DNA from: Alphaproteobacteria bacterium
GTDB lineage: Bacteria > Pseudomonadota > Alphaproteobacteria > Sphingomonadales > Sphingomonadaceae
DNA length: 64,000 bases
Assembly: GCA_018823325.1 (NCBI GenBank)
Contig: JAHJIJ010000027.1
Coordinates: 124,001 to 188,000 of the forward strand
Direction of reading: 5' to 3'
Part shown: one piece after another, positions 47,139-55,935 of the stretch
Layout: each line of letters opens with the position of its first letter
Position numbering within the stretch: the stretch's first letter is position 1
Position numbers and translations under genes: made by a program
Notes under the pieces: generated by a model
Databases searched by the model: none
What the model was told of the DNA's origin: nothing
The model's input: the letters and a program-made list of their open reading frames with translations, nothing else

Positions 47139-48134
47139 TCAGGACGCTCCGGCGGCTTCGGCGGCAACTGCCCGCCGCTCATAGGCCCGCGCGAGGAATG
47201 CGCCGGTCACCAGCTGGACAATGTGGAACATCATCACCGGCAGAACGATGGCGCCCGCCGTTGCTGCCGGGAACAGCACATTGGCCATCGGCACGCCGGT
47301 CGCCAGCGACTTGACCGATCCGCAGAAGACCAGCGTCGCCTCATCCGGGCGGGCGAGCTTGCCCAGGCGGGCGATCAGGCTCAACACGCCGAAGACCAGT
47401 GCAAGGATGAGCAGGCAAGCCACGAACAAGATCGCAAGATCGACGCCGGAAATGCTCTGCCAGAGACCACCGGTCACCGCCTTGCCGAAAGCGCCATAGA
47501 CCATCACGAGGATCGCCCCGCGATCGATAAAGGTCGTCAGCAGCTTGTGCCGCCCGAGCCAGCCGCCCAGCAGCGGGTGCAGCGCCTGACCGACCGCGAA
47601 CGGCACGAGAATGAGGCCGATGATCGTCCACACAGATTCCATGCTGATCGCCGCGCTACTCGCCAGCAGCAGGCCGGTCAGCAGCGGGGTGAAGAGCACG
47701 CCGGCAAGGTTCGAGGCCGCTGCGGCGCACACCGCTGCGGGGACATTGCCGCGCGCGATGGAAGTGAGAGCGATGGAGGACTGGACGGTCGAAGGCAGGC
47801 AACACAGGAAGAGAATGCCGGTGAACAAAGTCGGCGCGATGATCAGCCCGGAGAGCGGCATCATGGCGATGCCGATCAGCGGAAACAGCGCGAAGGTGGC
47901 GAGCAGGATGAGCAGCTGCAGCTTCCACTGACCGACCGCCCCGACAATCGCGGCACGGGGAATGCGCGCGCCATGAATGAAGAACAGGGCAATGATGAGG
48001 ATGCGCCCCAGAAGGTCCACCGCCGGCACAAGGTCGCCGCGCGCCGGCAACAGGCTCGCGAGCAACAGCGTGCCAAGCAGCATCAGTGTAAAGCGGTCGA
48101 TCTTCAGCCAGGCGAGGCGGCTGGTTTTGGTCAC
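47139..48134 (-). CDS. Bile acid:sodium symporter-like transporter (SBF-like)
   Basis: 331 residues from GTG 48134, with GGGGGGA eight bases upstream; a longer TTG start overlaps that site. About ten membrane segments. Family blocks: LFFIHGARIPRAAIVGAVG, FTGILFLCCLPSTVQSSIAL, and FCGSVKSLATGVPMANVLFP. These match the SBF-like (PF13593-type) branch of the bile acid/Na+ symporter fold. Substrate unknown. Its stop is 4 bp from that of the convergent AraC gene. Confidence 0.87.
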   Translation of the reverse strand: MTKTSRLAWLKIDRFTLMLLGTLLLASLLPARGDLVPAVDLLGRILIIALFFIHGARIPRAAIVGAVGQWKLQLLILLATFALFPLIGIAMMPLSGLIIAPTLFTGILFLCCLPSTVQSSIALTSIARGNVPAAVCAAAASNLAGVLFTPLLTGLLLASSAAISMESVWTIIGLILVPFAVGQALHPLLGGWLGRHKLLTTFIDRGAILVMVYGAFGKAVTGGLWQSISGVDLAILFVACLLILALVFGVLSLIARLGKLARPDEATLVFCGSVKSLATGVPMANVLFPAATAGAIVLPVMMFHIVQLVTGAFLARAYERRAVAAEAAGAS

Positions 48135-48487
48135 GAATAGTCCCCCCAAGTCGGATCGGCAGTGCGTCGGCGCGCATCCTTAGTGACAATGCGACAAACG
48201 CCATAGGCTCCCAGCGAACAAATTCTAGTCGCCCTTGTCGCAGCCGGGGCTGCCGGCCCGATCAGCCTCAGCCCCCAAAAGGGGACGAAGGACGGTGAAT
48301 CACGTTCAGCATGATGTGGCGGGGAGCAGCGAATGGAGGCCTCCGAAATCACCCTTACGGCCCCGAGGGAATTTCGAGACTGCCTAGCCGGTGGCGGAAC
48401 CATTCGATATGCTCGCGTCATTCCGAAACAGCCTTGCCTCCGCCTCCCCCTGCGGATGGATGGCTTCATCGAGAGAGACATCGCATC
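48135..48487. other. Intergenic region before the S9 peptidase
   Basis: 353 bp. I see no gene, strong hairpin or repeat. A C/T-rich stretch (GCCTTGCCTCCGCCTCCCC) lies 60 bp before the peptidase start. Confidence 0.5.
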
Positions 48488-50515
48488 ATGAAGAGGTTCA
48501 ATCGCGTGACGACACTTGCCTTTGGTTTCATACTGGCGGCCGGTGGCCTGCCTGCGACGGCTAGCTTTGCTCAGGACGCGCCGATCATCGAGCGGCAGCG
48601 TCTGTTCGGCAATCCGGACCGGGCGCAGCTGCGGGTAAGCCCCGATGGCAAATATCTCTCCTGGCTTGCCCCGCGCGATGGCGTGATGAACGTCTGGGTC
48701 GCGCCGGCCAGCCACCCCGATCAGGCCAAGCCGATGACCGCCGAGAAGGACCGGCCCATCGGCGTGCACTACTGGACCGCCGATTCTGCAATGCTGCTCT
48801 ATGTGCAGGACAAGGGCGGCGACGAGAATTACCTGCTTTATCGCGTGGACGTCGCCAGCGGCAAGGAGACGCTGCTGACCCCGTTCGAGAAGACGCGGGT
48901 GCAGATCGTCGGCACATCGACCACGATCACTGACCGCATCCTCGTGGGCATCAACAATCGCGACGAGCGCTGGCATGACGTCCACAGCCTCAACCTGAAG
49001 ACCGGCGAGCTGACCGAGCTGATCCGGGGCGATGGATATGCCGGCTTCCTCGCCGACAACAATCTCGTCCTGCGCATGGCGCTGCGGCCCAATGCCGAGG
49101 GCGGCTATGATTTCTTCCGCGTCGAGAACAATGTGGTGGAGGAAACGCCGCTTTCCCGCACCACGCTGGAGGATGCGCTGACCACCCAGCCCGCCGGCTT
49201 CACCACGGACGGCAAGACGCTCTACTGGCTCGACAGCCGTGGCCGCGACACTGCCGCCCTGATCGCGCAGGATGTTGCCAGCGGCGAGAGCCGGGTACTG
49301 GCCTCCGATGAAAAGGCCGATGTCGGCGGCGCCATGGCAGATCCGGTGACGGGCGAGATCGAGGCCTATTCGGTCGAGTATCTCACCACCGAATGGACTG
49401 CCATCGACCCCGATGTGGGCCAGTCGCTGGCCTGGCTGCGCGAGCGGCTGGAGGGCGACTTTCAGGTCACCTCCCGCACGCGCGACGACACGGTCTGGAC
49501 GATCTACAACGATCCGGTCATCGCGCCCGCAGCCGCCTGGCTCTATGACCGCAAGAAGAGCGAGCTGACCAAGCTCTATGTGACGCGCCCGGATCTGGAG
49601 GGTGCGCCGCTCGTGCCGATGCATGCGCTGGAGATTCCGGCGCGTGACGGGCTGACGCTCGTCTCTTACCTCACCTTGCCGCCGGGCAGCGATGCGGACG
49701 GCGACGGCGTGCCGGACAAGCCGGCCCCGATGGTCCTCCTCGTTCATGGCGGCCCGTGGGCGCGCGACAGCTTTGGCTACAACAGCTACCACCAGTGGCT
49801 CGCCAATCGCGGCTATGCCGTGCTGTCAGTCAATTTCCGGGGCTCGACCGGCTTCGGCAAGAGCTTCATCACCGCAGGCAACCTGCAATGGGGCCTCAAG
49901 ATGCACGACGACCTGATCGACGCGGTCGACTGGGCCGTCGGCAAGGGCATCACTGCCAAGGACAAGACAGCCATCATGGGCGGCAGCTATGGCGGCTATG
50001 CGACGCTGGCCGGCCTCGCCTTCACGCCCGATGCCTTTGCGTGCGGCGTGGACATTGTCGGTCCTTCCAATCTGGAGACGCTGCTCAACACCATCCCGCC
50101 GTACTGGACCGCCGGTATCGAGCAGTTCCACCAGCGGATGGGCAATCCGAACACGCCCGAGGGGCTGGCGCTGCTCAAGGCCGCGTCACCGCTGCACAAG
50201 GCCGACCGGATCAGCAAGCCGCTGCTCATTGGCCAGGGCGCCAATGATCCACGCGTGAAGCAGGCGGAGAGCGACCAGATCGTCGAGGCGATGAAGGCGA
50301 ACAACATCCCCGTGACCTATGTGCTCTATCCGGACGAGGGCCACGGCTTTGCGAAGCCGGAAAACAACATCGCGTTCAACGCCATCACCGAAGGCTTCCT
50401 CTCGGCCTGCCTTGGCGGTCGCGCGGAACCGATGGGCGAGGCGGTGAAGGCGTCCAGCGCGCAGGTTCTGGCCGGCGCGGAAATGCTGCCGGGCCTCCCA
50501 GATGCGCTGAAGTAA
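48488..50515 (+). CDS. S9 family prolyl oligopeptidase, secreted
   Basis: 675 residues. Signal peptide of about 28 residues (PATASFA|QD). A beta-propeller (about 35-400) precedes the alpha/beta-hydrolase domain with the nucleophile Ser500 in GGSYGG, Asp587 in GANDPRV and His619 in DEGHGF. Also LLVHGGPWARDSFGYNS and SVNFRGSTGFGKSF, typical of the acylaminoacyl/dipeptidyl peptidase subfamily. Likely periplasmic degradation of proline-containing peptides. Confidence 0.93.
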   Translation: MKRFNRVTTLAFGFILAAGGLPATASFAQDAPIIERQRLFGNPDRAQLRVSPDGKYLSWLAPRDGVMNVWVAPASHPDQAKPMTAEKDRPIGVHYWTADSAMLLYVQDKGGDENYLLYRVDVASGKETLLTPFEKTRVQIVGTSTTITDRILVGINNRDERWHDVHSLNLKTGELTELIRGDGYAGFLADNNLVLRMALRPNAEGGYDFFRVENNVVEETPLSRTTLEDALTTQPAGFTTDGKTLYWLDSRGRDTAALIAQDVASGESRVLASDEKADVGGAMADPVTGEIEAYSVEYLTTEWTAIDPDVGQSLAWLRERLEGDFQVTSRTRDDTVWTIYNDPVIAPAAAWLYDRKKSELTKLYVTRPDLEGAPLVPMHALEIPARDGLTLVSYLTLPPGSDADGDGVPDKPAPMVLLVHGGPWARDSFGYNSYHQWLANRGYAVLSVNFRGSTGFGKSFITAGNLQWGLKMHDDLIDAVDWAVGKGITAKDKTAIMGGSYGGYATLAGLAFTPDAFACGVDIVGPSNLETLLNTIPPYWTAGIEQFHQRMGNPNTPEGLALLKAASPLHKADRISKPLLIGQGANDPRVKQAESDQIVEAMKANNIPVTYVLYPDEGHGFAKPENNIAFNAITEGFLSACLGGRAEPMGEAVKASSAQVLAGAEMLPGLPDALK

Positions 50516-50527
50516 CCGAAATCAGAG

Positions 50528-50552
50528 GCAGCCCGGTCTCGCTCCGGGCTGC
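50528..50552 (+). terminator. Terminator-like hairpin after the S9 peptidase
   Basis: GCAGCCCGG, TCTCGCT, CCGGGCTGC: perfect 9-bp stem just after the stop codon, no T-run. Confidence 0.6.
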
Positions 50553-50592
50553 TCCCGGCTAGGCGAGCGTCCCGAATTGAGACATGTTATCA

Positions 50593-50607
50593 CCTCCTTT
50601 GAGGAGG
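50593..50607 (+). promoter_or_regulatory. Hairpin that hides the ribosome binding site
   Basis: CCTCCT, TTG, AGGAGG: the right arm is the Shine-Dalgarno sequence of the PEP-CTERM gene (start 50614). The paired form would block initiation. Confidence 0.55.
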
Positions 50608-50613
50608 CGATCC

Positions 50614-51153
50614 ATGTTGAGACTGGTGCTTGCGACTGTTCTGGCTGCCCTGCCCCTGCCCGCGCAGGCTATCATGCCATTTGAGATCACCGGACTGGCC
50701 GATGTCTATCGGGTCGATCAGGTCGCACAGACCACAACCTTCCTAGGAACCACGCCATTTTTCGCGAGCGGCGATCTGGCGGTTAGCGGTGACGGCAACG
50801 GGACCATGCCGGGCGATTTCACTTATTCGGCGCTGTTCGGGCACATCACCAGTTGGGACATTGGCTTCTCCTTCGTCCCGGCGGTCGCCGATCCTTTTGA
50901 TGGTCTGTTCCACGCCGCGTCGGGCGGTGGCGTCTTCATGACCGGCTATGACACGTTCGATAGCGCCAAGCTGACCATCACCAGCGCACGCATATGGGAG
51001 GATGACAGCTGGCCGGCAGAGACCTTCCCGGTCATCCGCTTCGGATCATTCGTCCCCGAGCCGGCAAGCTGGGCAATGATGATCGGAGGGCTGGCGCTGG
51101 TGGGCGCGATGATCAGGCGCAGGGAAATTCCCTTAAGCTTATCAGCAGCCTAA
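50614..51153 (+). CDS. PEP-CTERM sorting domain protein
   Basis: 179 residues from ATG 50614 with a GAGGAGG ribosome binding site; the ATG 30 bp upstream is less likely. Signal peptide of about 19 residues (LPLPAQA|IM), a beta-rich middle domain without recognised homology, and a C-terminal sorting signal VPEPASWAMMIGGLALVGAM followed by the basic IRRRE. The PEP motif, hydrophobic helix and basic tail mark it as an exosortase substrate, here with a longer tail after the basic cluster than usual. Related XrtA-linked genes lie at 30.4-33.7 kb. Confidence 0.88.
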   Translation: MLRLVLATVLAALPLPAQAIMPFEITGLADVYRVDQVAQTTTFLGTTPFFASGDLAVSGDGNGTMPGDFTYSALFGHITSWDIGFSFVPAVADPFDGLFHAASGGGVFMTGYDTFDSAKLTITSARIWEDDSWPAETFPVIRFGSFVPEPASWAMMIGGLALVGAMIRRREIPLSLSAA

Positions 51154-51184
51154 AAGACAAAGCTCCCGGGCAGCACAACCTGTT

Positions 51185-51255
51185 CTCCTGCGAAAGCAGG
51201 AGTCCAGGGCCCAGCCGCACTCCGTTATCGCCCTGGGCTCCTGCCTCCGCAGGAG
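51185..51255. repeat. Compound hairpin repeat (CTCCTGC type)
   Basis: CTCCTGC/GCAGGAG occurs as two local hairpins (51185-51202 and 51238-51255), with CCAGGGC at 51204-51210 pairing with GCCCTGG at 51230-51236 between them. Confidence 0.85.
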
Positions 51256-51315
51256 CACAAGACTGCGCAGCATGATCCGGCACAGAGACTATGGGAAGCG
51301 CGACCTTGCCTTTAG

Positions 51316-51429
51316 CCCCTCCTCTTCAGAGGAGGGGTTGGGGTGGTGCGGCAACGGTTCGGTTGGGTGCCACGCGAACGATGCTGCGCGTCGTCCACCA
51401 CCCCCTGCCCCTCCTCTGAAGAGGAGGGG
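51316..51429. repeat. MITE-like inverted repeat (CCCCTCCTC type)
   Basis: Two perfect hairpins, CCCCTCCTC with loop TTCA at 51316-51337 and the reverse complement arrangement with loop TGAA at 51408-51429. The flanking GGGGTGGTG and CCACCACCCC are also complementary, so the 114 bp form one large inverted repeat. No coding capacity. Confidence 0.85.
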
Positions 51430-51455
51430 AGCTTAACGCCACGCCGTAGCGCGGA

Positions 51456-52928
51456 TCAGGCGAAGTAAACCGCCTTCGTCTCGGTGTAGTTCTCCAGACC
51501 CTCGACACCGCCGTCGCGGCCGAGGCCGGACTGCTTGAAGCCGCCGAAGGGCATGTGAATGTCCACCATCATGCCGTTGATCGTCACCGAGCCGGAGCGA
51601 TACTCACGCGACACCTTGAAGCCGCGCTCCGGGTCCTGCGTGTAGATGGCGCCGTGCAGGCCGTAGACCGTGTCATTGGCCTTGGCGATCATGTCCGCTT
51701 CATTGTCGTAGTCCACGAACGAGACGACCGGGCCGAAGATTTCTTCCTGGAAGATCGTCATGCCCGGATCGACATCGGTGAACACGGTCGGCTCGATGTA
51801 GAAGCCGCGATTGAGGTCCGCCGGGCGACCGCCGCCGAGCGCTAGCTTGGCGCCTTCCGACTTGCCCTTCTCGATATAGCCCTGCACACGCTCAAGCTGG
51901 CGCTGCATGGTGAGCGGGCCCATGCCGGTATCGGCCTCGAACGGATCGCCGACCTTCACCTTGGAAACAGCGCTCGTATAGGCGTCGATGATCTCGCTCT
52001 TGCGGCTCTTGGGCACCAGCACGCGGGTCAGCGAGAAGCAGACCTGGCCGGTGATCGGCATGGAATAGGGCACGAGGCTCTTGAGGACATGATCCATGTC
52101 CGCATCGTCGAGGATCATCGCCGCCGACTTGCCGCCCAGCTCAAGGCTGACACGCGCAAGGCGCTCGGACGCGACGCCGGCAATGTGCTTGCCCGCCGCC
52201 GTCGAGCCGGTGAAGCTGATCTTGTCGATACCCGGATGACGGATGAGGTGATCGCCCACCTCACGCCCAGCGGGCAGCATGTTGAAGACGCCGGCGGGAA
52301 TGCCGGCTTCCTTGATCGCTTCAGCGAGAATGTGCGCGTCAATCGGCGTTTCCGGCGAGGGCTTGCAGACCATGGTGCAGCCCGCCGCCAGTGCAGCGGC
52401 GACCTTGTAAACCAGCAGCACGAGCGGGGCATTCCAGGGCGTGACCGCAGCGACGACGCCGACCGGCTCCTTCACCACGCGCACCTTGTTGCCACCCATC
52501 GAGCCAATGCGCTCGTCGATGAACTTGTAGCTGTCGCACAGCTCACCGTAGAACTTGAACAGGCCGGGCACCTGATAGCTGGCCTTGTTGGTGAAGCCGA
52601 TCACCGCGCCAACCTGCCCCGTCCAGGCTTCGGCCAGTTCGGGCATGCGCGCCATCAGAATGTCCGAGACCTTCTTGAGATACACGCCGCGCTCGGCGGG
52701 GGTCATGCGCGGCCAGGGACCGGTGTCGAACGCCTTGCGCGCGGCGGCGACGGCCGTGTCCACATCAGCCGTGGTCGGCTCGAAATAGGTGAGGACGGTT
52801 TCCTCGTCATGCGGCGTGACGACCTTCAGCTCGTTGCTGCCGCTGCTCTTGCGCCAATCGCCATCGATAAAAAGCTGCGCCGCGCCCCGATCCTTGATGC
52901 CCTTGATGGTCTTGTTGAAATTTTCCAT
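51456..52928 (-). CDS. Aldehyde dehydrogenase family protein
   Basis: 490 residues from ATG 52928 (MENFNKTIKGI), AGGAG seven bases upstream. NAD(P) aldehyde dehydrogenase blocks: AAVTPWNAPLVLLVYKVAAA, FTGSTAAGKHIAG, LELGGKSAAMILDDAD with the general-base Glu, and TGQVCFSLTRV with catalytic Cys. EEIFGPVVSFVDYD is also typical. The substrate aldehyde is not evident and there are no pathway neighbours. Confidence 0.92.
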   Translation of the reverse strand: MENFNKTIKGIKDRGAAQLFIDGDWRKSSGSNELKVVTPHDEETVLTYFEPTTADVDTAVAAARKAFDTGPWPRMTPAERGVYLKKVSDILMARMPELAEAWTGQVGAVIGFTNKASYQVPGLFKFYGELCDSYKFIDERIGSMGGNKVRVVKEPVGVVAAVTPWNAPLVLLVYKVAAALAAGCTMVCKPSPETPIDAHILAEAIKEAGIPAGVFNMLPAGREVGDHLIRHPGIDKISFTGSTAAGKHIAGVASERLARVSLELGGKSAAMILDDADMDHVLKSLVPYSMPITGQVCFSLTRVLVPKSRKSEIIDAYTSAVSKVKVGDPFEADTGMGPLTMQRQLERVQGYIEKGKSEGAKLALGGGRPADLNRGFYIEPTVFTDVDPGMTIFQEEIFGPVVSFVDYDNEADMIAKANDTVYGLHGAIYTQDPERGFKVSREYRSGSVTINGMMVDIHMPFGGFKQSGLGRDGGVEGLENYTETKAVYFA

Positions 52929-53167
52929 GCCGAATCTCCTAAGAACGAACACTGATTATCTTGGCGCTTTCATTGGCGATTCAAGCGGTTTGGCGCAAGC
53001 CGGATCAGGTTGGATCCAGCCGTGCGGGCAGACGGGTCGGCGCCGAAACACGGTGAAGCCGTTCGCGAACTGCAACATGACTGACACATTGAACACCCAA
53101 GGGGGCTTGTCTCACAGATCGGCGAGGCACGGTTGCGGTGCGCCCGATCCGCTCAGGAGTGAACCCA

Positions 53168-54421
53168 TTGCGCCATCTGAAGATTCTTGCCACCGGTCTG
53201 CTCGCCAGTGCCGCAATGCTCAGCCTCACGCCCGCGAGCGCGCAGGAGCGGGCCATCTCCTTCGCCGTGGTGGGCGATACCGGCTATATCCCGGCTTACG
53301 AGCCTCATGAGGGCGGCGACACGAAGGCCAGAACGCTGGGCGATTATCTGGCCGCCGAAGCCAATGACTGGCTAGAGCGCCACCCCGATCTCACCGGCTT
53401 TGTGCCCACGCCGTGGACGTTCGAGAGCACGCATGGGGCCTATATGGCGGCCAGCGGCATGTATCCTGTCGCCTGGGCCACGGCGGAAGTGTGCAAGGCA
53501 CGCAAATGCGACTTTGCGGCGATGGTGGGCGACAATATCTATCCCGATGGCGCGACGCTCGGCGCCGATGGCGTCTCCGATGCCCGCCGCTTCGAGGAAA
53601 TGCTGAACCGGCCCTATGGCAAACTGGGCGAAGGCACGCCGAACTTCACCATCTTCACCATGATGGGCAATCATGACTGGCACATCTCGCGCGAGGCGAC
53701 GATGGCGCAGATGGATTATCTCCAGAAACACCCCAATTTTACCATGCCCGGCCTGTTCTACAGCGCGGTGCCCAAGGGCTTCGAGGGGCAGATCGAGATC
53801 TTTGTGGTGGATACCGAGATGCTGCTGGCCAGCACGACCGTCCACAAGGACAATGTCGATACGCAGGGCAATGAGGTCCGCACCGGTGAGCTCGACAGCT
53901 GGCCCGACTTCGTAAAGCCCGCGACCGCCGCTGAGCGGGACATGGTGGGCTGGCTGGAGCGGGCGCTCGCCAAATCCACGGCGCGCTGGAAGATCGTCTT
54001 CGGTCATCATGCGCTCTGGTCGGGCGGCGGCAGCAAGTTCGAGAAAGCGCACGCTTTGCGCGCTCTGCTCCTCCCCGCGATCTGCCGCCATGCCGATGCC
54101 TATATCTCCGGCGATGATCACATGATCGAGGCCTATACCGACGATTGCCGCAAGGTGCCCGGCTCGCCAACTGAACCGCTGCCGCTCTTCGTCTCCGGCG
54201 CGGGCTCCAAATATCGCTCGCTGCACAAGCTGTTCCATGAGAATCAGCCGAAGACCTATCCCGAGCTGAAGAACCTCTTCTCCAAAGCACCGACCTGGGG
54301 TTTTCTGCACGTCTCCATCGAGGGCGAGACGCTGACGGCTGATTTCTTCTCGACGCCCACGGATATGTCCGGGCGGCCTGTGCAGGAAGTCTCGCTGAGC
54401 TTCGGCCACCGCAGCAAGTGA
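53168..54421 (+). CDS. Secreted calcineurin-like metallophosphoesterase
   Basis: 417 residues from a TTG at 53168, with AGGAG eight bases upstream; GTG starts at 53138 or 53159 are possible. Signal peptide of about 24 residues (LTPASA|QE). Metal motifs in order: VVGDTGY (D37), MVGDNIYPDG, MGNHDWH, and the histidine pair in VFGHHALWS plus ISGDDHMIEA. This is the purple acid phosphatase/calcineurin plan; the last motif reads GDDHMIE in place of the usual GHxH. Likely periplasmic; substrate unknown. Confidence 0.87.
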   Translation: MRHLKILATGLLASAAMLSLTPASAQERAISFAVVGDTGYIPAYEPHEGGDTKARTLGDYLAAEANDWLERHPDLTGFVPTPWTFESTHGAYMAASGMYPVAWATAEVCKARKCDFAAMVGDNIYPDGATLGADGVSDARRFEEMLNRPYGKLGEGTPNFTIFTMMGNHDWHISREATMAQMDYLQKHPNFTMPGLFYSAVPKGFEGQIEIFVVDTEMLLASTTVHKDNVDTQGNEVRTGELDSWPDFVKPATAAERDMVGWLERALAKSTARWKIVFGHHALWSGGGSKFEKAHALRALLLPAICRHADAYISGDDHMIEAYTDDCRKVPGSPTEPLPLFVSGAGSKYRSLHKLFHENQPKTYPELKNLFSKAPTWGFLHVSIEGETLTADFFSTPTDMSGRPVQEVSLSFGHRSK

Positions 54422-54562
54422 TGCTGGGTGCCTGACGAGGGGCGCGCTCGGCTTGTAAGACTAGTTTGATGAAAGGGCTGCAACGGGCCTGAACACAAGC
54501 ATGTTGCCCTAGACGACGCTCCTGCGCTGAACAATGCGGCCCAGGTCCACCCAGCCCCCTCA

Positions 54563-54652
54563 CCGTTCGGGCTGAGCTTGTCGAAGCCCTGTCCTTCACC
54601 TTGGAAGTTGAGCAACAGAAGGACAGCCCTTCGACAAGCTCAGGGCGAACGG
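54563..54652. repeat. Family A inverted repeat, copy 3
   Basis: 90 bp, arms CCGTTCGGGCTGAGCTTGTC and CAAGCTCAGGGCGAACGG, very close to the copy at 56391. Confidence 0.92.
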
Positions 54653-54761
54653 GAGAATTAAAGGACGTTCGATAATATCGGACAAGGTGCTTCCTCCTTC
54701 CTCCGCCCCGTCCACTCTATTTCCCGCCAACTATTAGGCGTATCGTCACGACCGATTGACG

Positions 54762-54783
54762 ACATACCAACCAGTTGGTATGT
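54762..54783. promoter_or_regulatory. TetR-family operator
   Basis: ACATACCAA, CCAG, TTGGTATGT: perfect 9-bp inverted repeat 21 bp before the TetR start, of the ATACCAA-TTGGTAT kind bound by many TetR regulators. Indicates autoregulation. Confidence 0.85.
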
Positions 54784-54804
54784 TTTGAGTCGAAAGGAAG
54801 CAGC

Positions 54805-55431
54805 GTGTCCAGAACCGCCGGAAAGCCTGATGCCAAAACCAAGCTGCTCGATGCCGCCCTGCGCGTCATCCGCACCAAGGGCTATAATGCCACCACCGTC
54901 GATGAGCTTTGCGCGGCGGCCGGCGTCACCAAGGGCGCCTTCTTCCATCACTTCAAGACCAAGGATGATCTGGCGGTTGCGGCCGCCGAGCATTGGTCGC
55001 AGATCACCGGCGCGTTGTTCGCCTCGGCGCCCTATCACGACCATGCCGATCCGCTCGATCGCATCCTTGCCTATGTCGATTTCCGCAAGGCGCTGCTGCA
55101 GGGCGAGGTGCCGGACTTCACCTGTCTTGTCGGCACGATGGTGCAGGAGACGTATGACAGCATTCCGGCCCTGCGTGCCGCCTGTGATCGCAGCATCAGC
55201 GATCATGCCGCCACGCTGGAAGCAGACATCCAGGCCGTGATCGAAACACGCGGCATCGCACCGGACTGGACCCCCGCCTCGCTCGCGCTGCACACACAGG
55301 CGGTGCTGCAGGGCGCCTTCATTCTGGCCAAGGCCAAAGGCGGTCCCGCCGTCGCCGCACAGAGCATCGATCATCTGCGGCGCTATCTCGAGCTGCTGCT
55401 GCGCTGGCCGGAGAAGATCGACAAGAGCTAA
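54805..55431 (+). CDS. TetR family transcriptional regulator
   Basis: 208 residues from a GTG with AAGGA upstream. The DNA-binding domain is classic: AKTKLLDAALRVIRTKGYNA, TVDELCAAAGVTKGAFFHHF. The C-terminal ligand-binding half (about 60-200) is helical and resembles the group with conserved FRKALLQGEVPDFTCLVGTM. The operator at 54762 is probably its own. Two SRPBCC genes follow on the same strand (32 bp and 28 bp gaps), forming a likely operon. Confidence 0.9.
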   Translation: MSRTAGKPDAKTKLLDAALRVIRTKGYNATTVDELCAAAGVTKGAFFHHFKTKDDLAVAAAEHWSQITGALFASAPYHDHADPLDRILAYVDFRKALLQGEVPDFTCLVGTMVQETYDSIPALRAACDRSISDHAATLEADIQAVIETRGIAPDWTPASLALHTQAVLQGAFILAKAKGGPAVAAQSIDHLRRYLELLLRWPEKIDKS

Positions 55432-55463
55432 TCATTTCCAAATATTTACGAGAGGAGTCTGCC

Positions 55464-55907
55464 ATGCCAAGCACAGTCACATTGCACCGGGTCATCACCA
55501 CGCGACCCGACAAGCTGTATCGCGCCTTTATCGAGCCTGATGCCATTGCAAGCTGGCTGCCGCCGTTCGGCTTCCTGTGCACTGTGCATGAACTGGACGC
55601 GCAGGTCGGCGGCAAACACCGCATGTCCTTCCGCAACTTCACCACCGGGCACAGCCACAGCTTCGGCGGCACCTATCTGGAACTCGTGCCAGGCGAACGG
55701 CTGGTCTACACGGACAGCTTCGATGATCCCAACATGCCCGGCGAGATGAAGGTGACCGTCACGCTCAAGGCGGTCTCTATGGGGACCGAGATCAACATCG
55801 AGCAATCCGGCATCCCGGACATGATCCCGACGGACGCCTGTTATCTCGGCTGGCAGGAATCCCTGCGCAAGCTTGCAAAGCTCGTCGAGCCGGAAATCAA
55901 CCAGTAA
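55464..55907 (+). CDS. SRPBCC (AHSA1-type) domain protein
   Basis: 147 residues. The opening TLHRVITTRPDKLYRAFIEP and the pattern PDAIASWLPPFGF, GGKHRMSFRNF, GTYLELVPGERLVYTDSFDD, GTEINIEQSGIPDMIP then GWQESLRKLAKLVE are the AHSA1/START-like layout, a hydrophobic-ligand-binding fold. Ligand unknown. GAGAGGAG precedes the ATG. Second gene of the TetR operon. Confidence 0.9.
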   Translation: MPSTVTLHRVITTRPDKLYRAFIEPDAIASWLPPFGFLCTVHELDAQVGGKHRMSFRNFTTGHSHSFGGTYLELVPGERLVYTDSFDDPNMPGEMKVTVTLKAVSMGTEINIEQSGIPDMIPTDACYLGWQESLRKLAKLVEPEINQ

Positions 55908-55935
55908 ACGCCGCGAAAAGAAGAGGATTGCTGCC

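Larger units (their letters stand above)
51154..51455. other. Intergenic region made of two stacked repeats
   Basis: 302 bp. It holds no gene; two inverted-repeat elements (51185-51255 and 51316-51429) occupy most of it. Confidence 0.7.
54422..54804. other. Intergenic region, phosphoesterase to TetR
   Basis: 383 bp with family A repeat copy 3 (54563-54652) and the TetR operator at 54762-54783. No gene seen. Confidence 0.65.

Noticed and set aside
48131-49792. 553-codon open frame on the minus strand.
   Set aside because: It lies antisense to the S9 peptidase, with no recognisable protein motif; long antisense frames are common in GC-rich genes.
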